The notes: generated by a model from the letters alone, not told the origin. Numbered from the stretch's first letter, positions 28,994-41,535 are shown. The stretch: DNA of 64,000 nucleotides from Streptomyces tuirus (GCA_018195615.1 JAGTPG010000002.1:2298501-2362500), one strand, 5' to 3'. Translations and numbers: made by a program.

Positions 28994-29940
28994 ATGCCGC
29001 ACGCCCCACAGCACGCGGACGTCGCCACCACGGAACTGGACTCGGTTCTGCGAGGCGGACCCTTCCACGTCGCCCTGCGTGCCGCGATCGCAGCCCGCGG
29101 ACTGCCGCTGCAGCGCGTGCAGCACCATCTGTCGCGCCACGGCGTGAAGGTGGGCGTCACCAGCCTGAGTTACTGGCAGCAGGGCGCCCGGCGTCCGCAG
29201 CGCCCCGAGTCACTGCGGCCGTGCGCGCGCTGGAGGAGATCCTGCAGCTGCCCGAGGAGTCGCTGATCCGGCTGCTCTCCGACTCCGGCGGCAAGCCGTC
29301 CGGGCAGCTGTCGCCGGCCCGGTCCTACCGGTCCCTCGTCGAGGCCTCCGGGGTCCTCGACCAGCTGCTGGCCGAGCTGGAGTGCCCACCGGACGGCGGT
29401 CTGCACACCCTCGGGCACCACGAGCGGATCCGGGTCGGGACGCGGCGTGAGCTGGCCGAGCGGGAGTCGCACCACATCGTGCGCGCCCACCGGGACGGCG
29501 TCGACCGGTTCGTGGCCGTCCACCACGGCGAACGGGGGGCCGTGCCCGAGCGCATGAGGGTGCACGCCCTCGAGAACTGCCGCACAGGACGAGTCCGTTG
29601 GCACAGCGACACGGGCGTGCTCGCGGCCGAACTGCTCTTCGACACCCGGCTGCGGGCCGGGGACACGTTCCTGTTCCGCTACGGCGTCGAGGACGGCACC
29701 GCCGGGGTGTCTCGCGAGTACGTCCACGGCTTCGACTCCCCCGGTGGCCAGTACGCGCTCCAGGTGTGCTTCGACGCGGCGGCGCTCCCGGTGCGCTGCC
29801 ACCGGTTCGCCCAGCACTCGGCGGCGGCACCGCGCAATGGGTGCCAGGAGCTGGTGCTGAGCGGGCGGCACCGGTCGGTGCACCTGGTCGAGCCGCGGGT
29901 GCGGGCCGGGTTCCTGGGGATCGGCTGGGACTGGGCGTAG
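28994..29940 (+). CDS. Putative XRE-like DNA-binding protein (frameshifted near 29217)
   Basis: Hypothetical protein of 315 residues after correction. The N-terminal part (FHVALRAAIAARGLPLQRVQ, then HHLSRHGVKVGVTSLSYWQQ and GARRPQRPESLRAVRALEEI) looks like a helix-turn-helix that reads out the SYWQQG-RRP pattern common in actinobacterial XRE-type proteins. The rest has ELECPPDGGLHTLGHHERIR and a beta-rich C-terminus (LLFDTRLRAGDTFLFRYGVE, QYALQVCFDAAALPVRCHRF) with no family I can name. The frame breaks at CGGCC 29216-29220. One more G joins SLR to AVRALEEI. The ATG at 28994 has GAGAGG upstream. It reads away from uvrC and towards the LacI gene. Confidence 0.7.
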
Positions 29941-29967
29941 CCGGTCGGACGGTGGGGGCGCGTCGCG

Positions 29968-29993
29968 CGTAAACGCTTGCGCAAGCGTTTACG
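29968..29993. promoter_or_regulatory. Perfect 26-bp palindromic LacI-type operator
   Basis: The half-site CGTAAACGCTTGC is followed directly by its exact complement, centred on 29980/29981, between the preceding stop (29940) and the LacI start (30045). A central CG within a perfect palindrome fits LacI/GalR operators. Autoregulation of the lacI-kinase operon is the simple reading. Confidence 0.85.
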
Positions 29994-30044
29994 TCGGGCC
30001 CTGAATGCGATACGTTCCCCGCCGGAAGCGGAGGAGGGAACGCC

Positions 30045-31088
30045 ATGGCCACCATGGCCGACGTCGCTCGGAGTGCCGGTGTCTCCGTGGCGACCGTCTC
30101 GCACGTGCTGAACGGCACCCGGCCGGTGCTGCCGCACACCCGCCAGGCGGTCCTGGACGCCGTGGAGGAGCTCGGCTACACCACGAACACGCTGGCCCGT
30201 TCCCTGGTGACGGCCCGTACGCGTTCCATCGGGCTGGCGGTGTCGGCGATCAGCAACCCGTACTTCACGGAGATCCTCCAGGGCGTCGAGGCCAGTGCCC
30301 TGGAACACGGCTACAGCCTGCTGATCGCCGATCCCCACGACGACCCGGAGCACGAGCGCAAGGTCGTCCAGCTGCTGCACGAGCGCCGGGTGGACGGCAT
30401 GATCGTCGCGCCGTCCCCGGACCCGCGCGGGCTGCTCGCCTACCTGGGGCGGCACGACGTACCGGCCGTGTTCCTGGACCGGCTGGTGGACGCCCCGGCG
30501 GCGGACGGCGGTCCGCGGTTCGACCAGGTGTGCGGCGACAACGCCGAACCGACGTCCCGGCTGGTCGCCCATCTCGCCGAGCTGGGCCATCGGCGGATCG
30601 GGCTGGTGGCGGGGCTGCCGGGGCTCAGCACCACGAGCGAGCGGATCATCGGCTACCGGAACGGCCTCGCCTTCGCGGGGCTGCCGTACGACGAGCGGCT
30701 CGTGGTGCACGGCCACTCGGAGTCGGCCGCCGCCGAACAGGCCACCGCCGCCCTGCTCTCCCTCGCCGTGCCGCCGACCGCGCTGGTCACCGGCAACAAC
30801 GCGATGACCATCGGGGCGCTGCGTGCCCTGCGTGCCCGCGGTCTGTCCGTGCCCGGCGACATCGCGCTGTGCTGCTTCGACGACTTCGCCTGGGCGGATC
30901 TGTTCTCGCCCCGGCTCACCGCGATCGCGCAGCCCAGCAAGGACATCGGCGCCCAGGCCGTGCGCGTGCTCCTGGAGCGTCTCGCCGAGCCGGACCGGCC
31001 CGCCCGGGCCGTGCGGCTGCCCTGCACCTTCGTCCACCGCACGTCGTGCGGCTGCCCCGACCCCTCCGAGGAAGGAACCCTGTCGTGA
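30045..31088 (+). CDS. LacI-family transcriptional regulator
   Basis: Sugar-responsive repressor of 347 residues. The N-terminal HTH and hinge read MADVARSAGVSVATVSHVLN and TLARSLVTARTRSIGLAV. The periplasmic-binding-like core has AISNPYFTEILQGVEASA, VDGMIVAPSP and ALVTGNNAMTIGALRAL, and it ends with the Cys-containing RTSCGCPDPSEE. The ATG at 30045 follows GGAGGGAAC. Its stop overlaps the GTG of the sugar-kinase gene (31085-31088). The perfect palindrome 52 bases upstream is its probable operator. The ligand is probably the kinase's sugar or its phosphate (inference). Confidence 0.96.
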   Translation: MATMADVARSAGVSVATVSHVLNGTRPVLPHTRQAVLDAVEELGYTTNTLARSLVTARTRSIGLAVSAISNPYFTEILQGVEASALEHGYSLLIADPHDDPEHERKVVQLLHERRVDGMIVAPSPDPRGLLAYLGRHDVPAVFLDRLVDAPAADGGPRFDQVCGDNAEPTSRLVAHLAELGHRRIGLVAGLPGLSTTSERIIGYRNGLAFAGLPYDERLVVHGHSESAAAEQATAALLSLAVPPTALVTGNNAMTIGALRALRARGLSVPGDIALCCFDDFAWADLFSPRLTAIAQPSKDIGAQAVRVLLERLAEPDRPARAVRLPCTFVHRTSCGCPDPSEEGTLS

Positions 31089-31991
31089 TCGTCGTCGCCG
31101 GTGAGGCACTGATCGACCTGGTACCGCGGGGCGCGGGTGCCCTGGCGGCACTGCAGCCGGCGCTCGGCGGCGGCCCGTACAACACGGCGGTGGCGCTGGG
31201 CCGCCTCGGCTCCCCGCCGCCTTCTGCTCCCGGGTGTCGTACGACGCGTTCGGGAGGCCCTGCTGGACCGGCTGCGCGAGACCGGCGTCGATGTGTCGTC
31301 GGTGCAGCGGGGTGCCGAGCCCACGACGCTCGCCGTCGCCACGGTCGGCGAGGACGGCTCGGCGGCGTACTCCTTCTACGTCGACGGGACGGCGGACCGG
31401 CTGTTCACACCGCCCTCCGCGCTGCCGTCCGGCACCCGGGCGGTCTCCTTCGGCACCTGCTCGCTGGTGCTGGAGCCGGGCGCGAGCGCGTACGAGGAAC
31501 TGATGCGCGCCGCGGCCGCGCAGGGCGTGTTCACCGCGCTGGACCCGAACATCAGGGCCGGGCTGATCCCGGACGGGGACGCCTACCGGGCGCGGTTCAA
31601 GAGCTGGCTGCCGTCGGTGTCGCTGCTGAAGCTGTCGGCGGAGGACGCCGAGTGGCTCGGCGGTACGCCCCGGGAGTGGCTGGCGCACGGACCGGCAGCG
31701 GTCGTGATCACCCGGGGCGGCGACGGGCTGACCGCCTACACCGCCGACGGTCGCGAGTACTCGGTGCCGGGCGAGCGGGTGGAGGTCGTGGACACGATCG
31801 GCGCGGGCGACACGGTCAACGCCGCGCTGCTGCACGGGCTCGCGGTACGCGACGCGCTCAGCGGACCGGCGCTGGCCGCGCTGGGGGCCGACGGCTGGAC
31901 AGGGCTGCTGGGTTTCGCGGCCCGTGCGGCGGCGGTCACCTGCTCGCGGGCGGGGGCGGAGCCGCCGTACGCGCACGAGCTGCAGGGCTGA
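31085..31991 (+). CDS. PfkB-family sugar kinase, fructokinase-like (two frameshifts near 31216 and 31252)
   Basis: Ribokinase-fold kinase of 302 residues after correction. It starts VIVVAGEALIDLVPRG, the N-terminal signature GGGPYNTAVALGRLG follows, and the C-terminal PfkB signature is VVDTIGAGDTVNAALLHGLA with the catalytic Asp. Two single G losses break it: at CCCCGCCGCC (31212-31221) and at CGGGAGG (31251-31257). With both restored the text reads SPAAFCSRVSYDAFGEALLD. The GDxVP/fructokinase look (GTCSLVLEPGA, LDPNIRAGLIPD) suggests fructose or a related sugar. It forms an operon with the LacI gene. Confidence 0.9.
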
Positions 31992-32113
31992 CACGAGCCC
32001 CGCAGCCGGGGCCGGTGGCTGACACGAGGGGCCGGGTCCCGTGCTGACAGGGGCGTCCGGGCCGGTTCGAGCACGAGCTGGAGGGCTGACACGAGCCCCG
32101 CGGCCGGGCCCGG
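31973..32113. repeat. Direct repeat duplicating the 3' end of the kinase gene
   Basis: About 43 bases at 31973-32015, which include the last codons and stop of the kinase, recur at 32071-32113 with four or five mismatches, a spacing of 98 bases. The element GCTGACA occurs four times in the stretch. This fills the 132 bases between the convergent kinase and XRE genes. Confidence 0.7.
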
Positions 32114-32123
32114 TTCGAGTCGT

Positions 32124-32987
32124 TCAGCCCGCCTCGCCGACCGCGCGCAGTGCACCGGGGCGGCGGCCGTTGAGGCGGTCCAGGGCGGCGGCCGTGGTGT
32201 CGTCCGCCGGCAGGTGGACGATCAGGCGCTGGCCCTCGTCGGGAAGCGCGAACGTCTCGTGCAGCAGGCGCAGTGAACCGGCCTCCGGGTGCTCGATGTG
32301 CTGGGAGCCCGTCCGCCGGGGCGTCACGGCCAGGTCGGCGAACCGGTCGGCGAAGTCCGCCCCGGCCGTCACCGTCAGCTCGTCGGCCAGTTCGGCCAGG
32401 TGCGGGTCCCGGAGGGGGACGCCGTGCCGGAGCCGGGCGACGAGGTCGTCGGCCACCCGCTCCCAGTCGCGGTAGGCGCCGCAGGCCCGCTCGTCGGTGA
32501 ACAGGTACCGGAGCAGATTGGGCCGCTCGTCGTCGAGCAGGCCGATCGGGCCGACCAGCCGCTCGTAGCCCGCCGTGTGGGCGAGGACGTCGCCGATCCA
32601 GTTGACCACCATGGCGGGAGCCGGTTCCAAGCGGTCCAGTACGGCCCGCACGGTGGGGCGTGCCGTACGGCTGAGCGACGGGGCCGCCGCACAGAGCAGC
32701 GGGTCGCCGCCGTCCGCCTCTTTGGTCAGGCGGCGCAGCAGCATCCGGTCGTTGAGTGACAGGTTCAGGGCGTCGGCGAGGGCACCGAGCACCTGGGCGG
32801 ACGGGTTGCGGTCGCGGCCCTGTTCCAGCCGGGTGAGGTACTCGACGCTGATGCCGGCCAGCGTGGCCAGTTCGGCGCGTCGCAGGCCCGGGGTGCGGCG
32901 CCGTGCCCCCGTGGGCAGGCCCACTTCGGCGGGGGTGACGGCTTCACGCCAGGTGCGCAGGAACGTGCCCAACTCGTTGTCGCTCAC
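32124..32987 (-). CDS. XRE-family regulator with MmyB-like ligand-binding domain
   Basis: Regulator of 287 residues. The N-terminal helix-turn-helix reads LGTFLRTWREAVTPAEVGLP and ELATLAGISVEYLTRLEQGR (shared with RRRTPGLRR just before). The C-terminal MmyB-type PAS-like domain has APAMVVNWIGDVLAHTAGYE and LRYLFTDERACGAYRDWERV and ends with the typical HPEAGSLRLLHETFALPDEG. I start it at GTG 32987 (VSDNELG). A TTG at 33002 would add five residues. It is divergent from the yceI gene, about 100 bases away, which it may control; this genome pattern (MmyB regulator next to a small enzyme gene) is common in Streptomyces. Confidence 0.93.
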   Translation of the reverse strand: MSDNELGTFLRTWREAVTPAEVGLPTGARRRTPGLRRAELATLAGISVEYLTRLEQGRDRNPSAQVLGALADALNLSLNDRMLLRRLTKEADGGDPLLCAAAPSLSRTARPTVRAVLDRLEPAPAMVVNWIGDVLAHTAGYERLVGPIGLLDDERPNLLRYLFTDERACGAYRDWERVADDLVARLRHGVPLRDPHLAELADELTVTAGADFADRFADLAVTPRRTGSQHIEHPEAGSLRLLHETFALPDEGQRLIVHLPADDTTAAALDRLNGRRPGALRAVGEAG

Positions 32988-33088
32988 CCGCCGAACGTAC
33001 AACGCGCGCGAGCGCGGATCGTGGCCCTGCCACTACCAGGCTCCGGACGGTCTCCCTCACGGGCCGCGCGGCCCTCAGGGTGGAGCGC

Positions 33089-33649
33089 ATGACGAATGAC
33101 ATCGCTGCTGCCGCTTCCGCCACCGTCCTGCCGCTGGCCCCGGGGAACTGGCCCTGGACCCGTTCCACTCCTCCGTGAACTTCACCGTCCGTCACCTGGG
33201 CATCGCCAAGGTGCGGGGCCGTTTCGAGCGGTTGGAGGCGGAACTGTTCGTCGGGGAACGGGTCGAGGACGTGCGGGTCTCCGCGACCGTCGACCTCGCC
33301 TCGATCGACACCGGCAACGCCGACCGGGACGCGCACGTACGCGCCTCCGATCTGCTCGACGTCGAGAAGCGCCCGACGATGACGTACCGCTCGACGCGTG
33401 TGTCAGGTGCGGGCGACGACTGGACGATGGTGGGCGAGCTGACGATCGGCGAGGTGACCCGGCCGGTGACGCTCGCCGTGGAGTTCGGCGGGCTGGTCGA
33501 TGTGCCGATGGACGGCAGCCGGCATGCCGGGTTCGAGGCGACGGGCGAGATCCGGCGCAGCGAGTTCGGGCTCGACTTCGCCCGGGTCTGCTCGGGAAGT
33601 GGTGAAGATCCAGCTCGACATGCAGTTCGTGGAGCCGAAGAGCGCCTGA
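33089..33649 (+). CDS. YceI-family protein (three frameshifts)
   Basis: Lipocalin-like isoprenoid-binding protein family, 187 residues after correction. The ATG at 33089 follows AGGGTGGAG. The core has FTVRHLGIAKVRGRFERLEA, VDLASIDTGNADRDAHVRAS and FEATGEIRRSEFGLDFA, and the C-terminus is VVKIQLDMQFVEPKSA. Three single-base losses are inferred: at CTGGCCC (33149-33154), CCC 33581-33583 and GGG 33594-33596. Restoring them gives GNWALDPFHSSVNFTVRHL at the start and DFAPGLLGEVVKIQ at the end. No signal peptide is visible, so it is probably cytoplasmic. Confidence 0.88.
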
Positions 33650-33658
33650 CTCGCATGC

Positions 33659-33705
33659 CGACGCGCCGTGCCCCACAGCTGCTGCCTGTGGGGCACGGCG
33701 CGTCG
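33659..33705. terminator. Bidirectional terminator between yceI and uvrA
   Basis: A perfect 20-bp stem (33659-33678 with 33686-33705) and a seven-base loop CTGCTGC lies between two convergent genes. It is the longest perfect hairpin seen in the window. Confidence 0.92.
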
Positions 33706-33715
33706 CTGAGGCTCC

Positions 33716-36724
<3,009 letters not shown>

Positions 36725-36944
36725 GCCGGTCCGCACCTTTCTTGAGAGAAGTGACAGGGGCGGGGCCCCGTCCTTCTCAGACTAGGGGAGCCACTGACAA
36801 CGCCGGTCGGATTCACGGGTTGCCAACAAACCCCGGCTATCCAGCATGCCCGACGCCACGCCCGACCCTATAGCACGCACATTCGATTTACGGCACCGCT
36901 TCACCACCTTCACCCGAAGGAGTGGCGAGGCTAGGGTCAGCACC

Positions 36945-37636
36945 ATGATTGATCACGCGCATGACCTGGAGTCTGTACGTGACGCGACCGAGCGGCTGCT
37001 CCTCGCAGTCGGCAAACTGGACAACGCGTCTGTGACGGAGCCGTCACGCCTGCCCGGCTGGACCCGCGGCCATGTCCTGGCCCACCTCGCCCGGAACGCC
37101 GACGCTCTCGTCAACGTCCTCGAAGGCCGTCCCATGTACCCCTCCGGCGAGGTCCGGGACGCCGACATCGAGCGGGACGCCCCGCGCGCGATCGACGTCC
37201 ACCTCGCCGACCTGCGCGAGAGCGCCGCCCGCTTCCAGGAGACCGGGGCCGCCCAGCGGACTGGTCGCGGACGGTGGAGCTGCGCAACGGGGTCACCGAC
37301 TCCGCGTCCCGGGTGCCGTTCCGGCGGTGGGTGGAGGTGGAGCTGCACCACGTGGACCTGGGGATCGGGTACGAGCTGGAGGACCTGCCGGCGGAGTTCA
37401 CGGAGCGGGAGATCGTCTTCCTCACCGACCGGTTCACCGGGCACCCCGACGTGCCGCCGACCCGCGTCACGGACGGCACGCGCGCGTGGAGCACCGGACG
37501 GAAGCCGGGCGCTCAGGGGCCCGAGGTGACCGTCACGGGTGCCCCGGCCGACCTGCTGGGCTGGCTCGCCGGCCGCCGCGACGGATCCACGCTGACCCCG
37601 GCCGGCGGCCCGCTTCCGGCGCTGCCCCCGCTATAG
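36945..37636 (+). CDS. Mycothiol-dependent maleylpyruvate isomerase-family protein (frameshifted near 37258)
   Basis: DinB/MDMPI-fold protein of 230 residues after correction. The N-terminal metal-binding domain has RLPGWTRGHVLAHLARNADA near residue 38 and a later VEVELHHVDLGIGYE block, whose His residues are the usual zinc ligands. The frame breaks at CAGCGGACTGG (37253-37263). One more G gives AAQRDWSRTVELRNGV. The C-terminal SCP-like part (VTVTGAPADLLGWLAGRRDG) is typical of the mycothiol-dependent group. It is followed after ten bases by the MBL gene, so the two probably form an operon concerned with thiol or electrophile detoxification (inference). Confidence 0.9.
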
Positions 37637-37646
37637 GCTGGCGGAC

Positions 37647-38303
37647 ATGACGTACAGCGGCGAGGTGACGGTCGGCGGACCTGCCGACGTGCACGAACTC
37701 AAGGACCTGATGATCACCAAGATCGCGGTGGGTCCGATGAACAACAACGCCTATCTGCTGCGCTGCCGGGCGACGGACGAGCAGTTGCTGATCGACGCCG
37801 CCAACGAGGCGGAGACCCTGCTCGGCATGATCGGTGACGACGGCATCGCGTCCGTCGTCACGACCCACCGGCACGGCGACCACTGGCAGGCGCTCGCCGA
37901 GGTCGTGTCGGCCACCGGCGCCCGCACGTACGCGGGCCGGGAGGACGCCGAGGGCATCCCCGTACGGACCGATGTGCTGGTCGACGACGGCGACACCATC
38001 CGGGTGGGGCGCGTGGAACTCACCGCGCGCCATCTGGTCGGGCACACGCCCGGTTCGATCGCCCTCGTCTACGACGATCCGCACGGGCATCCCCATGTGT
38101 TCACCGGGGACTGCCTGTTCCCCGGCGGTGTGGGCAACACCCACAAGGACCCCAAGGCGTTCGCCAGTCTCATCCACGATGTGGAGACCAAGATCTTCGA
38201 CGTCCTCCCGGACGAGACGTGGGTCTACCCGGGGCACGGCAACGACACCTCGCTGGGCGCGGAGCGACCGCAACTGCCGGAGTGGCACGCGCGCGGGTGG
38301 TGA
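37647..38303 (+). CDS. MBL-fold metallohydrolase, glyoxalase II-like
   Basis: Metallo-beta-lactamase-fold hydrolase of 218 residues. The metal motif is VVTTHRHGDHW (HxHxDH), followed by HLVGHTPGSIALVYDD with the third His, FTGDCLFPGGVGNT with the bridging Asp, and WVYPGHGNDT with the last His. The order and spacing match glyoxalase II-like thioesterases. Ten bases separate it from the DinB-type gene upstream. Together they may process mycothiol conjugates; that function is inferred from the pair only. Confidence 0.94.
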   Translation: MTYSGEVTVGGPADVHELKDLMITKIAVGPMNNNAYLLRCRATDEQLLIDAANEAETLLGMIGDDGIASVVTTHRHGDHWQALAEVVSATGARTYAGREDAEGIPVRTDVLVDDGDTIRVGRVELTARHLVGHTPGSIALVYDDPHGHPHVFTGDCLFPGGVGNTHKDPKAFASLIHDVETKIFDVLPDETWVYPGHGNDTSLGAERPQLPEWHARGW

Positions 38304-38312
38304 AGGACTGCG

Positions 38313-38355
38313 CGGGGCGCGGGCGCATTGAGTGGTGAGCCGCGTACGCGCCCCG
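38313..38355 (+). terminator. Possible terminator after the MBL gene
   Basis: CGGGGCGCG pairs perfectly with CGCGCCCCG across a 25-base loop, ten bases past the stop at 38303. The rest of the 240-base gap up to the convergent aroQ (38356-38543) holds nothing I can assign. Confidence 0.4.
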
Positions 38356-38543
38356 TGTGAATCGTTCACACACGCCGGTGTCGTACATGCGCTCCCCTCT
38401 GCCCTGGTTGCGCAGTCAACTGGTAGCAGCCCCGCGCGGGATGACGGCTCCTGTGCGGATGGGCCGCCGGTCTGTCGATCCCCGCCTCGACCGGCGGCCC
38501 CGGCGTCTGCCGGGGGCGGCTGTGCGAGGTGCCCCGCCTGGGC

Positions 38544-39016
38544 CTAGGCCTGTGCCTGGCCCGCCCCGCGAGCGCCGCGACGCGCTCCACGCCGAACACG
38601 TACCCCTGCACCCCACACCCCGCGATGACCCCGTCGGCGCGCAACGAGACGTAGGAATGGTGCCGGAACGACTCGCGCTGGTGGATGTTGGAGATGTGGA
38701 CCTCCAACACCGGCATGCCGTCACACGTGTTGAGGGCATCCAGGATGGCGACGGAGGTGTGCGAGTAGGCGCCCGGGTTGATCACGATCCCGCAGTGGTT
38801 CAGCCGCGCCTCGTGGATCCAGTCCACCAGCTCGCCCTCGTGGTTGGACTGGCGGAAGTCGACCGTGCCGCCGTGCGTCGCCGCCGCCTTGGCGCACAGG
38901 GCCTCGACATCGGCGAGGGTGTCGGAGCCGTAGATCTCCGGCTGGCGCTGACCGAGCAGGTTCAGGTTGGGGCCGTTGAGGATCATGATCGGGGCGTTGG
39001 CCAAGGTGCGGGGCAC
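38544..39016 (-). CDS. aroQ: 3-dehydroquinate dehydratase, type II (frameshifted near 38566)
   Basis: Dodecameric type II dehydroquinase of the shikimate pathway, 157 residues after correction. It has IMILNGPNLNLLGQRQPEIY with the catalytic Arg and Tyr, FRQSNHEGELVDWIHEA, GIVINPGAYSHTSVAILDAL, VEVHISNIHQRESFRHHSY and GCGVQGYVFGVER. The GTG at 39016 follows GGAGGAACT. One base is missing in CCCC 38564-38567. Restoring it ends the protein as ALAGAGQAQA with TAG at 38544, matching the size of the crystallised S. coelicolor enzyme. Without the fix the frame runs on for about 60 nonsense residues. The rest of the shikimate pathway is not in the window. Confidence 0.96.
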
Positions 39017-39121
39017 AGTTCCTCCGGTCCGTTCAGGAAGTCGGGCGGCCCGTGGCGGACCGCTGCTCACAGCCGGTTTATCACGGTGCGCCGACTGCCC
39101 GCCGGGCCGTAGCCTCCCGGC

Positions 39122-40166
39122 ATGACGAGCCTCTTCTACCCTCCCAAGCCGTCCCCGGGGACCGCGTCGCCGTGGTCTCGGCCTCCGGAGGCCTGCCGGA
39201 ACTGTTACCGCTCCCCTATGAGCTGGGCCTGGAGCGGCTGCGCAAGGAGTACGAGCTGGAGCCGATCGAGTATCCGGCGACCCGCAGGATGGGGTCGACG
39301 CCCCGGGAGCGGGCCGCCGACATCCACGCCGCCTTCGCCGACCCGGACGTCAAGGCGGTCATCGCGTCGATCGGCGGGGACGACCAGATCACCGTGCTGC
39401 CTCACTTGGACCGCGAGTTGATCCGGGCGAACCCGAAGCCGTTCTTCGGCATGAGCGACAACACCAACCTGCTCGCGTTCCTGCGCAACAGCGGCATCGT
39501 CGCCTTCCACGGCGGCAGCGTCATGGGTGAGCTGGGCCGCCCCGGGGCCATGCACCCGCAGACCGCCGACTCCCTGCGCGCGGCCCTGTTCACCTCCGGC
39601 CCGTACGAGTTGCGGCCCGCCGAGCGGTGGCGTGACATCGACCGGGACTGGGCCGACCCGGCGACCTTCGACGCGGAGCCGGAGACCCGGCCCGGGACCG
39701 GCTGGGCCTGGGTGAACCCCGACCGGGTGATCGAGGGCCGTACCTGGGGCGGCTGCCTGGAGATCGTCGGCTGGCTGCTGATGGCCGACCGGGAGATCGC
39801 GCGCGACCTGTCCGAGTACGAGGGGGGTGTGCTGCTCCTGGAGACCTCGGAGGACATGCCGAGCGCCACGGAGGTCTACTACACCCTGCGGAACATGGGC
39901 GAGCGCGGGCTGCTCCAGCGCTTCTCGGCGCTGCTCATGGGGCGCCCGAAGACGTGGTTCTTCAACCGCCCCAACAGCCCGAGGAGGCCGCTCGTTACGC
40001 CTCCGACCAGCGTGAGGCCGTCCTGCGCGCCATGCGGACCTATGCTCCCGACACCATGATCGTCTTCGACGTGGACTTCGGGCACACCGATCCACAGCTG
40101 GTGATCCCGTACGGGGGCACCGTGCGCGTGGACGGACCGGCCCGGCGCATCACGGTCACGTACTGA
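39122..40166 (+). CDS. S66-family LD-carboxypeptidase (two frameshifts; contains a TTA codon)
   Basis: Cytosolic serine peptidase of the LdcA/MccF family, 348 residues after correction. The nucleophile Ser is in FFGMSDNTNLL near residue 115, Glu is in VLLLETSEDMPS and His is in DFGHTDPQLVIPYGG. It starts ATG 39122 (MTSLFYPPKPSPGDRVAVVS) once a G is restored in GGGG 39157-39160. A second loss lies at CCCGAGG (39978-39984; restored NSPEEAARYASDQREA). Substrates are murein tetrapeptides or, in the MccF branch, microcin-like acyl-nucleotides. An in-frame TTA codon at 39205-39207 makes it a candidate bldA target. Confidence 0.9.
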
Positions 40167-40227
40167 GGACCCCCAAGCCCTCCGTGCGCCCCCGTAACCG
40201 CTGGTCACCGTGGGTAGTTGACGCGGC

Positions 40228-41535
40228 ATGCACGACGTACGCACCGTAAGGGCACCCTCCATGCCGCGCCTCGCGGCCGCCTCGCTCGCCGGCACGGCCA
40301 TCGAGTTCTACGACTTCTTCGTCTACGGCACCGCGGCGGCCCTGATCCTTGGGCCGCTGTTCTTCCCGACCTTCTCGCCGGTGGCGGGGACGCTGGCCGC
40401 CTTCGCCACCTTCGGCGTGGGCTTCGTCGCGCGACCGCTGGGGTCGGTGCTGTTCGGGCACATCGGGGACCGGCACGGGCGGCGGCCGGTCCTCGTGGCC
40501 TCCCTGCTGCTCACCGGTGCCGCCACGGTCGCGGTCGGCTGCGTGCCGACGTACGACGCGATCGGCGTGGCCGCTCCCCTGCTGCTCCTCGTCCTGCGCT
40601 TCCTGCAGGGGCTGGGGCTCGGCGGGGAGTGGGGCGGGGCGGTGCTCCTGACGGTGGAGCACGCACCCGCCGAACGGCGCGCCCTGTGGTCGAGCTTCCC
40701 GCAGGTCGGGCCCGCGCTGGGGTTCCTGCTCGCCAACGGTGTGGTGCTGGGGCTGTCCGCGACGCTCACCGAGGCGCAGTTCGCCGCATGGGGGTGGCGG
40801 GTGCCGTTCTGGGCTGCGGGTGTGCTGGCCGTCGTGGGCCTGTGGCTGCGTTCATCGCTCGCCGAAAGCCCCAGCTTCCTCGAGATCGACGATCACGCGC
40901 GCGTGCCGATCGCCGAGGTCGTGCGGGACCACTGGCGCCTCCTCCTGCTGACCGGCGGGGCGCTCGCGGTCGGCTACGCGATCTTCTACGCCGTGACGAC
41001 CTGGTCGCTCGCCTACGGCACGGAACAGCTCGGGGTGAGCCGCAGCGTCATGCTGACCTGCATCATGAGTGCGGTGGTGGTGAAGGGCGCGCTCACGCCG
41101 CTGGCCGCTCTCCTCGGTGACCGTTACGGCCGGCGCCCCCTGTGTCTGGCCGGGTGCGCGGCCGCCGCCCTGTGGATGTTCCCGATGGTCGCGCTCCTCG
41201 CCACCGGCCAGCCGCTGCCGATGTTCGTCGGCTTCCTCGGGGCGATGCTGTCGTTCATCACGATGTTCGCCGTGATCGCCGCCTATCTGCCGGAACTGTA
41301 CGAGCCGCGGGTGCGCTGCACGGGCGCCGCCGTCGGCTACAACCTCGGCGGGGTGGTCGGCGGCGCGCTCACCCCGATCGTGGCGACGGCGCTGGCCGAG
41401 CAGAGCGGTCGGGTGCCCTGGGGCGTCGCCACGTACCTGACGGCGATCGCCCTGTTCAGCCTGGGGTGCTTCGCGCTGCTTCCGGAGACCCGTCCGGTGC
41501 GGGTGGCGGCGGCTGCGGAGTCTGCTTCGGCCTGA
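40228..41535 (+). CDS. MFS transporter, metabolite:H+ symporter (MHS) type
   Basis: Twelve-span symporter of 435 residues in the KgtP/ShiA/ProP subfamily. It opens with the family mark GTAIEFYDFFVYGTAAALIL. The loop 2-3 motif is GHIGDRHGRRPVL, the TM4 mark RFLQGLGLGGEWGGAVLL, and the second motif A is LLGDRYGRRPLCLAG. ATG 40228 or ATG 40261 (MPRLAAASLAG) could start it. The second lies closer to TM1. Members carry shikimate, alpha-ketoglutarate, citrate, proline or betaine with protons; the substrate here is not evident. Confidence 0.94.
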   Translation: MHDVRTVRAPSMPRLAAASLAGTAIEFYDFFVYGTAAALILGPLFFPTFSPVAGTLAAFATFGVGFVARPLGSVLFGHIGDRHGRRPVLVASLLLTGAATVAVGCVPTYDAIGVAAPLLLLVLRFLQGLGLGGEWGGAVLLTVEHAPAERRALWSSFPQVGPALGFLLANGVVLGLSATLTEAQFAAWGWRVPFWAAGVLAVVGLWLRSSLAESPSFLEIDDHARVPIAEVVRDHWRLLLLTGGALAVGYAIFYAVTTWSLAYGTEQLGVSRSVMLTCIMSAVVVKGALTPLAALLGDRYGRRPLCLAGCAAAALWMFPMVALLATGQPLPMFVGFLGAMLSFITMFAVIAAYLPELYEPRVRCTGAAVGYNLGGVVGGALTPIVATALAEQSGRVPWGVATYLTAIALFSLGCFALLPETRPVRVAAAAESASA

